DNA of 64,000 bases, from assembly GCA_027658995.1 (NCBI GenBank), contig JAQDQK010000001.1, positions 62,001-126,000 of the forward strand. The letters run 5' to 3'. Positions 45,769 to 59,053 of this stretch are shown piece after piece. The translations under genes were made by a program, and so were the position numbers. Source of the DNA: Propionibacteriaceae bacterium AM104-82 (lineage in GTDB: Bacteria > Actinomycetota > Actinomycetes > Propionibacteriales > Propionibacteriaceae). The notes beneath the pieces are model-generated. The model made no database searches. It was given only the letters and a program-made list of their open reading frames with translations, and was not told the DNA's origin. Each line of letters opens with the position of its first letter. Position 1 is the first letter of the stretch.

Positions 45769-45972
45769 ATGAATCTGCTGCCCCTCGAGGTCCTGCCCGG
45801 CTGGCCTGAGCCGGCCCCGATCTCCGACCTGCACATGTGGCTGTTGATGATCATCGGCCCGATCGCCTTCGGCCTTGTCGTGACGCTGATCGCCTTCGCG
45901 CCCCAGTTGGCCCGCGGCGGTCGCGAGAAGACCGACGCGGAGTCCAGGGAACTCGAGGCCGCGCGGCACTGA
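45769..45972 (+). CDS. Small membrane protein (67 residues)
   Basis: A 67-residue protein. A short hydrophobic start with several prolines is followed by one strong transmembrane helix (about 23-46) and a charged C-terminus (REKTDAESRELEA). No family recognised. ATG 45769 lies 8 bases after TAGAGT, suggesting leaderless transcription. The open frame continues upstream to 45088, but that part lacks coding character. Confidence 0.6.
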   Translation: MNLLPLEVLPGWPEPAPISDLHMWLLMIIGPIAFGLVVTLIAFAPQLARGGREKTDAESRELEAARH

Positions 45973-46285
45973 CCGCAGCGCGCTGACGAGGGGACGGGCC
46001 GGGTGCCCGTCCCTTTCTGCGTGCCCGTGGGGTGCGCGGTGAGGGGCCTGCACTTGAGCATGTTTGGTAACTCGTTGGCCCTGAAGCCGTTCGAAAAGGT
46101 TTGCGACGCGAACGAGCAACCAAACATGCTCAAACTCCCACCCAACCACGGCCCCAGGACGCCCCGCGCGATTCGACGCCCGACAGGGCGGCAGCCAGGG
46201 GAATAGTGGGCGCCATCAGGTGGTTCGGGGTAGATTGAACCGGCTCGGCGTGGAGCCTTCAGCACGATCACATGAAGGGTCCACG
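45973..46285. other. 313-bp intergenic region with palindromic element and promoter
   Basis: Contains palindromic copy 3 (46054-46133) and a TAGATT box (46231-46236) upstream of the MFS gene start at 46286. Nothing else is recognised. Confidence 0.6.
46054..46133. repeat. 80-bp palindromic element, copy 3
   Basis: The left arm (46054-46076, TTGAGCATGTTTGG then TAACTCGTT) and right arm (46111-46133, AACGAGCAACCAAACATG then CTCAA) pair over 23 bases with 3 mismatches around 34 variable bases. It has the same orientation as copy 1. Confidence 0.85.
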
Positions 46286-47476
46286 ATGAGTGAGTTGTCC
46301 ACCCGCAGGCGGCGCGCGGCGCTGCTCGCGCTAGCGCTCGGCGGCTTCGGCATCGGCGCGACGGAGTTCGTCGCGATGGGCCTGCTGCCGCAGATCGCCC
46401 GGTCGCTGCTCCCCGAACTCTGGGCCTCCAACCAGGAGGCGGCGCTCGCCCGAGGCGGCCTCGTCGTCTCCGGCTACGCGCTCGGCGTCGTGATCGGCGC
46501 ATTCACCGTCGCCGTCGCCACCGTCCGACTGCCCCGCAAGGTGGCCGTCACCGGCTTTGCGGTCGCCTTCACGATCGGCTCCCTGCTGTCGGCCGCCGCG
46601 CCGACCTTCTGGCTGCTCGTCGCCGCCCGCTTCGTGGCTGCGCTCGCGCACGGCGCCTACTTCGGCTTCGCGTCCCTGATCGCCGCCGCCATCATGGGCC
46701 CCGGCAACCGCGGCAAGGGCATCGCCATGGTGCTGTCGGGCCTGACGGTGGCCAACGTGATCGGCGTGCCGCTGATCACCATGCTCGGCCAGCGCACCAA
46801 CTGGCGGATCGCCTATCTCGCCGTCGCGGTGATCTTCGCGATCGCGACCGTCGCGATCGCCGTCGCCGTGCCCCGCCAGCCCGGCAACCCGAACGCCAGC
46901 ATCCGCGGCGAACTGCGCGTGTTCCGCCGGCCGCAGGTCTGGCTCGCGCTGGCGATCGGAGCCATCGGATTCGGTGGCTTCTTCGCCGTCTACTCCTACG
47001 TCTCGCCCATCGCCACCGAGTTGGCGGGCCTCAGCGAGGGCTGGGTGCCGATCGCGCTCGTCGTGGTCGGCGTCGGCATGACGCTCGGCGTGCAGGTCGG
47101 CGGACGACTGGCCGACCGTGGCGCGCTGCGGGCGCTGGTCAACCTGTACCCCGCGCTGGTCGTGCTCGCGCTGTTCGCCTCCGAGCCGTGGGTGCTGCTT
47201 GTCTTCCTGTTCCTGATGGCCGCGCTGTCCTCGGCGATGATGCCCGCGATCCAGACCCGCCTGCTCGACGTCTCGGGCGACGCGCAGACGCTCGCGTCGG
47301 CGCTGAACCACGCCTCGCTCAACATCGGCAACTCGCTCGGTGCGGCGCTCGGAGGGTTCGTGATCTCGATCGGCCTCGGCTTCTCCGCCCCCGCCTGGGC
47401 AGGCGCGGCGCTTGGCGTCTTCGGCCTGCTGCTCGCGCTCCTCTCGGGCCTCTTGGAGCGGCGCGGCGTGCGTTGA
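46286..47476 (+). CDS. MFS transporter, drug:H+ antiporter-1 type
   Basis: A 396-residue transporter with 12 hydrophobic segments. The start has the DHA1 pattern GGFGIGATEFVAMGLLPQIA (residues 19-38), as in AraJ/YdhP-type sugar or drug exporters. An inter-helix motif with Arg/Lys (RLPRKVA) occurs near 85. ATG 46286 is chosen because upstream sequence is non-coding. The export substrate is unknown. It ends 55 bases from the convergent pepN. Confidence 0.9.
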   Translation: MSELSTRRRRAALLALALGGFGIGATEFVAMGLLPQIARSLLPELWASNQEAALARGGLVVSGYALGVVIGAFTVAVATVRLPRKVAVTGFAVAFTIGSLLSAAAPTFWLLVAARFVAALAHGAYFGFASLIAAAIMGPGNRGKGIAMVLSGLTVANVIGVPLITMLGQRTNWRIAYLAVAVIFAIATVAIAVAVPRQPGNPNASIRGELRVFRRPQVWLALAIGAIGFGGFFAVYSYVSPIATELAGLSEGWVPIALVVVGVGMTLGVQVGGRLADRGALRALVNLYPALVVLALFASEPWVLLVFLFLMAALSSAMMPAIQTRLLDVSGDAQTLASALNHASLNIGNSLGAALGGFVISIGLGFSAPAWAGAALGVFGLLLALLSGLLERRGVR

Positions 47477-47487
47477 GCCAGGACGCC

Positions 47488-47521
47488 AAAAGGCCCGGCA
47501 CCCCCGAAGGGGCGCCGGTCC
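47488..47521. terminator. Terminator between the MFS and pepN genes
   Basis: A stem of 11 pairs with two mismatches (47492-47504 with 47509-47521, loop CGAA) has AAAA on its left, giving TTTT on the minus strand after the pepN stop. It could serve both convergent genes. Confidence 0.75.
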
Positions 47522-47530
47522 TTCCACTGC

Positions 47531-52354
<4,824 letters not shown>

Positions 52355-52361
52355 TGGGGGC

Positions 52362-52814
<453 letters not shown>

Positions 52815-52875
52815 CGGCGGGTCGTTCGTCCGCGGCCGACGGTGGCCGGGGCTGGGCGTTCGGGCGTCGGTGGGT

Positions 52876-52952
52876 TTCGACGCAGCCGGTGGCGACTTCG
52901 TCGCCCGGCTGGCTCAACCAGCATGACTTCGTCGCCCGGCCGACCCAGCCGA
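52876..52952. repeat. Dispersed repeat related to the 20032-20357 array
   Basis: Contains GTTTCGAC, two copies of GACTTCGTCGCCCGGC and GGCTCAACCAGC, the same building blocks as the array near 20 kb. It includes small hairpins (GGCGAC-TTC-GTCGCC; GCTGG-CTCAA-CCAGC). It lies in the 188-bp gap before the DUF1707 gene. A TAGTGT box (52970-52975) downstream is that gene's likely -10. Confidence 0.6.
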
Positions 52953-53002
52953 TGGCGCTCGGCAGGCGATAGTGTTACCCCGTCCCCGATTGGAGGAGAG
53001 CT

Positions 53003-53473
53003 ATGTCGGCTCCCTTGCCCGTTCCCCAGCCGTCCGAGCCGTCCTGGGAGCGCTTCACCGCAGACCCGCGCAGGCCGCGCAACGCGCCGGTGCGCGTCGG
53101 CCACGCCGACCGTGACCTGCTCGCCGACATGCTCGCCGACGCCTACGCCTACGGCAGGCTCGACACCGACGAGTACAACGACCGGCTCGACAAGGCCATG
53201 GAGATCAAGACGGTCGGCGAGATCATGCCGCTCGTCGGCGACCTCGCCACCACCGGCTCGAGGAACTCGCCCAGGGACGCAGGACGCGGCCGCAAGCTCG
53301 CCTCCAGCATCCTTTACCTGATCGCCTTCTCCGTCGTCGCCATCAACGTGGTGATCTGGGCGCTGGCGAGCGCGTCAGCGGCGCAACTGCTCTACTTCTG
53401 GCCCATGTGGGTCGCCGTCGGCATGCTGGTTCCCGTCATCATCGCCTACGCCCTCGGACGCTCGAGCGACTGA
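53003..53473 (+). CDS. DUF1707 membrane protein
   Basis: A 156-residue protein. The N-terminal DUF1707 domain (about 30-80) shows the typical R-V-G-x-A-D-R-D start and the YGRLDTDEYNDRLDKAMEIKT block, split across its helix. Two transmembrane segments follow (about 100-122 and 130-150). The family's function is unknown, and members often sit in actinobacterial envelopes. A GGAGGAG ribosome site precedes ATG 53003. Confidence 0.88.
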   Translation: MSAPLPVPQPSEPSWERFTADPRRPRNAPVRVGHADRDLLADMLADAYAYGRLDTDEYNDRLDKAMEIKTVGEIMPLVGDLATTGSRNSPRDAGRGRKLASSILYLIAFSVVAINVVIWALASASAAQLLYFWPMWVAVGMLVPVIIAYALGRSSD

Positions 53474-53575
53474 ATCGGGGACGCGGCGCGGCAGCAGGCG
53501 CGCCCGGATCGACCGGTCCCTGTCGACAAGGCCCGAGACCCCATCCCGGCCGAACTCCCGCGGTGCTTCGCTCAT
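53375..53575 (-). CDS. Possible small protein antisense to the DUF1707 gene end
   Basis: From ATG 53575 the minus strand reads MSEAPREFGRDGVSGLVDRD and on for 66 codons. The first ~36 residues lie in the 136-bp intergenic space and have a believable composition. The rest is antisense to the DUF1707 gene. A TAGGAT box (53586-53581) stands just upstream, divergent from the TAGATT box of nei1. It may be a real small gene, a truncated one, or chance. Confidence 0.3.
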   Translation of the reverse strand: MSEAPREFGRDGVSGLVDRDRSIRARLLPRRVPDSVARASEGVGDDDGNQHADGDPHGPEVEQLRR

Positions 53576-53609
53576 GGGGCCCATCCTACGGACGCGCTAG
53601 ATTGGCCCG

Positions 53610-54425
53610 ATGCCCGAGGGTCACGTCATCCACCGCCTTGCCGACGCCGTCACCGACACCTTCGCCGACCGGAGCGTCGCCGTCAGTTCCCCGCAGGGGC
53701 GCTTCGATGTGAGCAGCCTCGTCGGCGTCCCCATCGAGCGCGGCGAGGCGGTCGGCAAACACCTGTTCATCGACTTCGCCGACGGGCAGGTCGTCCACAT
53801 CCACCTCGGACTGATCGGCAAGTTCGGCTTCGTACCGCACGCCGAGCCGTGGGGCGAGGTCCGGTTGCGGATCACGGACGGGGTCACCGACGCCGACCTG
53901 CGCGGCCCGCAGTGGTGCCGCATCATCACCACCCCCGAGAAGGACGCGGTGGTTGCCGCCAGCGGGCCCGACCCACTGCGCCCCGACGCGGACCCCGACC
54001 GTGGATACGCCAGGGTCCGACGCTCGGGCAAGTCGATCGCTGCGCTGCTGATGGACCAGAAGGTCGCGGCCGGCGTCGGCAACATCTTCCGCGCCGAGGT
54101 GCTGTTCCGGCACCGCATCGACCCGACGACCCCCGGCCGCGAGATCGACCAGCGCACCTGGCGGGTGCTGTGGGACGACCTCGTCGACCTGATGTCCTAC
54201 GCCAAGGTGCACGGCCGCATCGACACCGTCCGCGACGAACACTCGCCCGAGGCGCAGGGCCGCCCCGCCAGGGTCGACCGGCACGGCGGCGAGGTCTACG
54301 TCTATCGGCGGGCCGACCTGCCATGTCACGTGTGCGGCACGCCGGTGCGTTCCTCGACGCTCGAGGGCCGCAACCTCTACTGGTGCCCGAAGTGCCAACG
54401 CCGCAAGTCCGCCCCTCGTGCGTGA
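53610..54425 (+). CDS. nei1: Endonuclease VIII-type DNA glycosylase
   Basis: A 271-residue glycosylase/lyase of normal length. The catalytic start is MPEGHVIHR (Pro2, Glu3). The helix-two-turn-helix region AAGVGNIFRAEVLFRH is near 150, and the C-terminal zinc finger has CHVCG and CPKCQ. It resembles mycobacterial Nei1, whose gene is also close to rpiB. ATG 53610 follows a TAGATT box by a few bases, suggesting a leaderless message. This is the second Nei-type enzyme in the window. Confidence 0.93.
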   Translation: MPEGHVIHRLADAVTDTFADRSVAVSSPQGRFDVSSLVGVPIERGEAVGKHLFIDFADGQVVHIHLGLIGKFGFVPHAEPWGEVRLRITDGVTDADLRGPQWCRIITTPEKDAVVAASGPDPLRPDADPDRGYARVRRSGKSIAALLMDQKVAAGVGNIFRAEVLFRHRIDPTTPGREIDQRTWRVLWDDLVDLMSYAKVHGRIDTVRDEHSPEAQGRPARVDRHGGEVYVYRRADLPCHVCGTPVRSSTLEGRNLYWCPKCQRRKSAPRA

Positions 54426-54442
54426 CGGGCGTAATAGTCTCG

Positions 54443-55159
54443 ATGTTCATGGACTGGAGCCGCTATTCAGCCGTCCTCTTCGACCTTGACGGCGTCGTGA
54501 CCCCCACCGCGCTCGTTCACATGAGCGCCTGGCATGAGATGTTCACCGCCTTCCTGGCGGGCCGCGCCGACCAGGCTCCCTATACGGACGAGGACTACTA
54601 CGCCCACGTGGACGGGCTCCCGCGCGACGACGGGGTGCGGGGGTTCCTCGCCTCCCGCGGCATCACGCTGCCGGAGGGATCACCGGACGACCCGCCAGAG
54701 GCCGAGACGGTCAACGGGCTCGGCAACCGCAAGAACCAGGCATTCAACGCGATCCTCGCCCGCGACGGGGTGACGCCCTACCCGGGCACCGTCGAGGTCA
54801 TCCACCTGCTCGCCGACGCAGGCATCCCGATGGCCATCGTGTCCTCGTCGAAGAACACCCCCGCGGTGCTGCGCGCCGCGAAGCTGAGCCACTTCTTCTC
54901 CGTCGTGGTGGACGGCAACGTTGCCGAGGCCGAGTCGCTGGCGGGCAAGCCCTCGCCCGACACGTTCCTGCGGGCGGCCCAGTTGCTCGGCGTCGCGCCC
55001 GCGACGGCGGTGGCGATCGAGGACGCGATCTCGGGGGTCGCCGCAGGAGCGGCAGGAGGCTTCGGGCTCGTGATCGGCGTCAACCGCGGCGCTGGCGAGA
55101 AGCAGTTACGCCTGGCCGGAGCCGGTGTCGTCGTCGACGATCTGGGGGAGCTGGCATGA
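54443..55159 (+). CDS. HAD-family beta-phosphoglucomutase
   Basis: A 238-residue HAD hydrolase-fold mutase. Motif I is FDLDGVVT (about 13-20), motif II IVSSSKN near 133, motif III Lys in GKPSPD near 171, and the acidic motif IV EDAISG near 193. With the coupled GH65 gene it would turn beta-glucose-1-phosphate into glucose-6-phosphate. ATG 54443 follows TAATAGTCT; an ATG two codons later is possible. The stop overlaps the GH65 start (ATGA, 55156-55159). Confidence 0.88.
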   Translation: MFMDWSRYSAVLFDLDGVVTPTALVHMSAWHEMFTAFLAGRADQAPYTDEDYYAHVDGLPRDDGVRGFLASRGITLPEGSPDDPPEAETVNGLGNRKNQAFNAILARDGVTPYPGTVEVIHLLADAGIPMAIVSSSKNTPAVLRAAKLSHFFSVVVDGNVAEAESLAGKPSPDTFLRAAQLLGVAPATAVAIEDAISGVAAGAAGGFGLVIGVNRGAGEKQLRLAGAGVVVDDLGELA

Positions 55160-57657
55160 TCCGCGACGTCACCTCCGACCCGCTCAACAGGTCCCGCTTC
55201 CCGCACCAGGAGTGGTGCCTGAAGGAGGTCGAGGGCAGCGACACCGACGTCGGCCTGACCGAGACGCTGTTCTCCGTCGGCAACGGCTACCTCGGGATGC
55301 GCGGCAACCCAGAGGAGGGGCGCACCTCGTTCGCGCACGGCACCTTCATCAACGGCTTCCACGAGACGTGGCCCATCAAGCATGCGGAGGAGGCGTTCGG
55401 GTTCGCGCAGACCGGCCAGACCATCGTCAACGTCCCCGACGCCAAGCTCCTGAAGCTCTACGTCGACGATGAGCCACTGACCCTCGCGGTGGCCGACCTC
55501 GACTCCTACGACCGCACGCTCGACTTCCGCACCGGGCGGCTGACCCGCACCGTCGTGTGGCGCACCCCGGCGGGCAAGCGGGTCCGGGTCGCGAGTTCCC
55601 GGATGATCTCGTTCACTGACCGGCACCTGGCGTTGATGGAACTCGAGGTCACCATGCTCGACGGTGACGCGCCCGTGGTGATCAGCTCGCAGGTCGTCAA
55701 CAGGCAGGACGGCTACACCGACTACCGCGCGACCCCGACGCCCGAGGAGGGCTTCGACCCCCGCCGCACCGCCACGCTGAACGAGCGGGTGCTGCAGCCG
55801 CGGCTGTCCTGGCACACCGACCGCCGCATCATGCTCGGCTACGAGACCACGCGCTCCGGCATGACGCTCGCGGTCGGCGTCGACCACGAGATCGACACGG
55901 ACAACCCGGTGGAGATCGTCACGATCAGTGAGGCCGACCTCGGCAAGCAGGTCTTCCGCGTCCAGGCAGCAGAGGGCGTGCCGATCACCGTCCGCAAGGC
56001 CGTGGCGTACCACGCCTCGCGCGGAGTGCCCGTCGGCGAACTGGCCGACCGCTGCAAGCGGACCCTCGACAGGGTCGCCGAGCAGGGCTTCGACCACTTC
56101 TACGACATGCAGCGGGCCTGGCTCGACGAGTTCTGGCTCGGCGCCGACGTCGTGATCGAGGGCCAGCCAGCCGTGCAGCAGGCGGTGCGCTGGTGCCTGT
56201 TCCAAGTCGCACAGGCCGCGGCCCGCAGCGACCAGTTCGGCATCCCCGCCAAGGGCGTCACCGGCTCCGGCTACGAGGGCCACTACTTCTGGGACACCGA
56301 GGTCTACCTCGTGCCGTTCCTGATCTACACGGCCCCGCACATCGCCCGCAACGCGCTGCGGTTCCGCGTCAACCTGCTGCCGCAGGCCAGGGAGCGGGCG
56401 GCCGTGATGTCCCAGCGGGGGGCCCTGTACCCGTGGCGCACCATCAACGGCGAGGAGGCCTCCGCCTTCTACGCGGCGGGCACCGCGCAGTACCACATCG
56501 ACGCAGACATCGCGTTCGCCTTCTCCAAGTACCGCGACGTGACGGGCGACCGGCAGTTCATGTACCGCGACGGCGCCGCCGTGCTTGTCGAGACGGCCAG
56601 GATGTGGGCCGACCTCGGCTTCTGGCGCGTCGAGGGTGAGGGCGTCAAGATGTTCCACATCCATGGCGTGACGGGGCCGGACGAGTACACCGCCGTCGTC
56701 AACAACAACCTCTACACCAACGTGATGGCGCGGGCGAACCTGCGCTCGGCCGCCAACCTGATGCGCGAGATGCAGGCCGTCGAGCCCGACTCCTACGAGC
56801 GGGTGGTGCGCTCGCTGAACCTCGAACCGGAGGAGATCGACGACTGGGAGGAGTGCGCTGACCAGATGGTCGTGCTCTTCGACGAGACCTTCGGCATCCA
56901 CCCGCAGGACGAGAAGTTCCTCACCTCCGAACTGTGGGACCTCGCCAACACCCCCGACGACAAGCGGCCCCTGCTGCTGAACTTCCACCCGCTGGTCATC
57001 TACCGCTTCCAGGTCCTGAAGCAGGCCGACGTCGTCCTGGCGCTGCTGCTGCAGGGCAACCAGTTCACCCGCGAGGAGAAGCGCGCCGACTTCGAGTACT
57101 ACGACCCCATCACCACCGGCGACTCGTCGCTGTCCGGCGTGGTCCAGTCGATCGTCGCCGCGGAGGTCGGCTACCAGGACATGGCCATGCAGTACTTCCT
57201 CGGCGGGCTGTTCGTCGACCTCGCCGACCTGCACAGCAACGCCCGCGACGGCGTGCACATCGCCTCTGCGGGCGGCGTGTGGAACGCGCTGATCTACGGC
57301 TTCGCGGGCATGCGTGACTACGGCGGCGACATCACCTTCGACCCGCGGCTCCCCGTGCAGTGGCCCGCCATGGAGTTCCCGCTGCGTGTCCGCGGCGCGC
57401 GGATCCGTGTCCGGCTCGAGCCGACGTCGATAAGGTTCGAACTCGAGGAGGGCGATCCCGTGGAGGTGACAGTGCGAGGCCAGCGAGTCGACGTCGGAAC
57501 CGACGGCGCCGTCTCCGTCCCGCTGCACGGCCAGGGCGAGCGGTTGCCTTCGCTGCAGGGCACCCACCCGATCGTCGGCGTGCACCGCGAGGACGGGTCG
57601 ATCGTTCGCGCAGTCCTCCCGGAGGCGCACCGCCAGGACGCGGTGGAGTTGGGCTGA
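55156..57657 (+). CDS. Glycoside hydrolase family 65 disaccharide phosphorylase
   Basis: An 833-residue enzyme of the maltose/trehalose/kojibiose phosphorylase family. The N-terminal beta-sandwich (about 1-300) includes NGYLGMRGN near 35. The (alpha/alpha)6 barrel follows with GYEGHYFWDTEVYLVPF near 370, and the catalytic acid Glu lies in HGVTGPDEYT near 510. Phosphate-binding residues are expected near the SSLSGV region at about 656. It phosphorolyses an alpha-glucosyl disaccharide, which cannot be named from sequence. It is coupled to the HAD mutase and to the next gene. Confidence 0.92.
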   Translation: MIRDVTSDPLNRSRFPHQEWCLKEVEGSDTDVGLTETLFSVGNGYLGMRGNPEEGRTSFAHGTFINGFHETWPIKHAEEAFGFAQTGQTIVNVPDAKLLKLYVDDEPLTLAVADLDSYDRTLDFRTGRLTRTVVWRTPAGKRVRVASSRMISFTDRHLALMELEVTMLDGDAPVVISSQVVNRQDGYTDYRATPTPEEGFDPRRTATLNERVLQPRLSWHTDRRIMLGYETTRSGMTLAVGVDHEIDTDNPVEIVTISEADLGKQVFRVQAAEGVPITVRKAVAYHASRGVPVGELADRCKRTLDRVAEQGFDHFYDMQRAWLDEFWLGADVVIEGQPAVQQAVRWCLFQVAQAAARSDQFGIPAKGVTGSGYEGHYFWDTEVYLVPFLIYTAPHIARNALRFRVNLLPQARERAAVMSQRGALYPWRTINGEEASAFYAAGTAQYHIDADIAFAFSKYRDVTGDRQFMYRDGAAVLVETARMWADLGFWRVEGEGVKMFHIHGVTGPDEYTAVVNNNLYTNVMARANLRSAANLMREMQAVEPDSYERVVRSLNLEPEEIDDWEECADQMVVLFDETFGIHPQDEKFLTSELWDLANTPDDKRPLLLNFHPLVIYRFQVLKQADVVLALLLQGNQFTREEKRADFEYYDPITTGDSSLSGVVQSIVAAEVGYQDMAMQYFLGGLFVDLADLHSNARDGVHIASAGGVWNALIYGFAGMRDYGGDITFDPRLPVQWPAMEFPLRVRGARIRVRLEPTSIRFELEEGDPVEVTVRGQRVDVGTDGAVSVPLHGQGERLPSLQGTHPIVGVHREDGSIVRAVLPEAHRQDAVELG

Positions 57658-58949
57658 TGAGTCTGGAACTGGTGGGACCCGTTGCCGAGCACTTCGAGTC
57701 GAGGACCACGCCCGACGGCGTCGAGATCCTCGGCGTCGGCCGGCTGCGCGCCCTCTCGGTCTCCTTCCCCGGCTGGCTCACCCCGCGGCCCATCGACGAG
57801 GCCACCGGCATCGACGTCGAACACGAGTCGGGCGTGACGGGGAGGGTCAGGATCCGCTCCGGGCAGCGGTTGCGGATCGAGATCTCGCTGGAGTCCGACA
57901 GCGACGACCTGGTGGTCGTCCCAGGCCCGTTGCTCAGCGTCACGGGCACGCGCCCCGCGGTGTCCTGGTTCGCGGGCGCCTCTGGCGAGATCCTGCTGCC
58001 CTCCGAGGAGGGCCCCGGCCTGTTGACGCAGCGTCGCGGCCTCTGCACGCCCGCGGGTGAACCGGGCGTCGGGTTCCCGCTCGAGGAGGAGGTCACGCTG
58101 CGCGCCAGGCACGCGGCGAGCGCCGCCTGGACCTACGAGGCCTTCCCTGGCGACCTGCTCGACGTGCCAGCCGAGCCGTCGTGGCTGCCGTGGGTGCGCT
58201 ACGTCGAACGCGGCTTCCCCGTCGAGATCGTCGCGCCCGACGGCGTCGTGACCGCAGGCGATGAGACCCGCATCGACGAGGTCGACGACGAGTTCGAGGT
58301 GTACCCGCACGACGGCATCTCCACCGTCGGGCTGTGGGGAGCGGGTGGACAGACCACGCTCGAGATCGGCGCCTACCGCGAGCTTCCCGCGCTGCGCGCG
58401 ATGGTCGCGCGCGAACACCCGCACACCGACACCTGGTGCTACGTGGCGCTGCGCCACATCCTGGAGTCAAGCGACGACGACGCCCTGCTGGACCGCGTCG
58501 ACTTCGTGCTCGGACAACTGGAGGAGGAGCCCACCGCCTGGTCGGCCGCGGCCTGCCAGTTGGCGACCCAGGTCGGCCTGCCGCTCGGCGAGCAGGCGCA
58601 GGAGTCGGCAACCCGGGTGCTCGCAGGGGGCCGCGCCGACGACGTGCTGCTGCTCGCGCTGCACCACCTCGTCCCCGTCGACATCTCGTCGGGACTGTGG
58701 CCGATCGGCGACTTCGAGCGGATGGGCATCGAGGCGGTCGCCGCGCTCAGCTACGGGCGGATCACCACCGACGACCGGCAGGAGAGCGGCCGCGACGTCG
58801 CCGTGGCGAAACTGTTCGCCGCGGGGCTGGGGGAGTCGGAGCGTGGCCTGCACGCCGCCGCCTGCGCCCAGGTCGCCGAGGGTCGCCTGCTCTCCAGCCT
58901 GACGGTGCGACCCAACCCGACCGACGTGGCCTGGCTGTCCATCCAGTAA
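57657..58949 (+). CDS. Unknown protein coupled to the GH65 phosphorylase
   Basis: A 430-residue acidic protein, no signal peptide or membrane helix. The first ~240 residues look beta-rich, alternating hydrophobic with charged positions and carrying many Glu/Asp. From about 240 on it is helical, with Ala/Leu/Glu repeats that could form HEAT-like or alpha-hairpin units. I do not recognise the family. ATG 57657 overlaps the GH65 stop (TGATG). Its coupling to a disaccharide phosphorylase suggests a role in the same pathway, which is inference only. Confidence 0.75.
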   Translation: MSLELVGPVAEHFESRTTPDGVEILGVGRLRALSVSFPGWLTPRPIDEATGIDVEHESGVTGRVRIRSGQRLRIEISLESDSDDLVVVPGPLLSVTGTRPAVSWFAGASGEILLPSEEGPGLLTQRRGLCTPAGEPGVGFPLEEEVTLRARHAASAAWTYEAFPGDLLDVPAEPSWLPWVRYVERGFPVEIVAPDGVVTAGDETRIDEVDDEFEVYPHDGISTVGLWGAGGQTTLEIGAYRELPALRAMVAREHPHTDTWCYVALRHILESSDDDALLDRVDFVLGQLEEEPTAWSAAACQLATQVGLPLGEQAQESATRVLAGGRADDVLLLALHHLVPVDISSGLWPIGDFERMGIEAVAALSYGRITTDDRQESGRDVAVAKLFAAGLGESERGLHAAACAQVAEGRLLSSLTVRPNPTDVAWLSIQ

Positions 58950-59013
58950 TCGGATCCGTTCGCGACGGGCGGTGATTCGCGTCCGGCGGGGCCCTCAACC
59001 TGGGGTAGGGTAC

Positions 59014-59041
59014 TGGAAACAAAGCTTCCAGAAGCTTCTGG
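59014..59041. promoter_or_regulatory. Candidate ROK operator before the repressor gene
   Basis: CCAGAAGCTTCTGG (59028-59041) is a perfect 14-base palindrome, and TGGAA-N7-TTCCA (59014-59030) overlaps it. They lie just after a TAGGGT box (59006-59011) and before the GGGGAGG ribosome site, so binding would block the repressor's own transcription. Confidence 0.65.
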
Positions 59042-59053
59042 GGAGGACCTTCA

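Noticed and set aside
54778..57630. 950-codon minus-strand open frame
   Set aside because: Antisense to the HAD and GH65 genes, which carry catalytic motifs; no motif in the antisense product.
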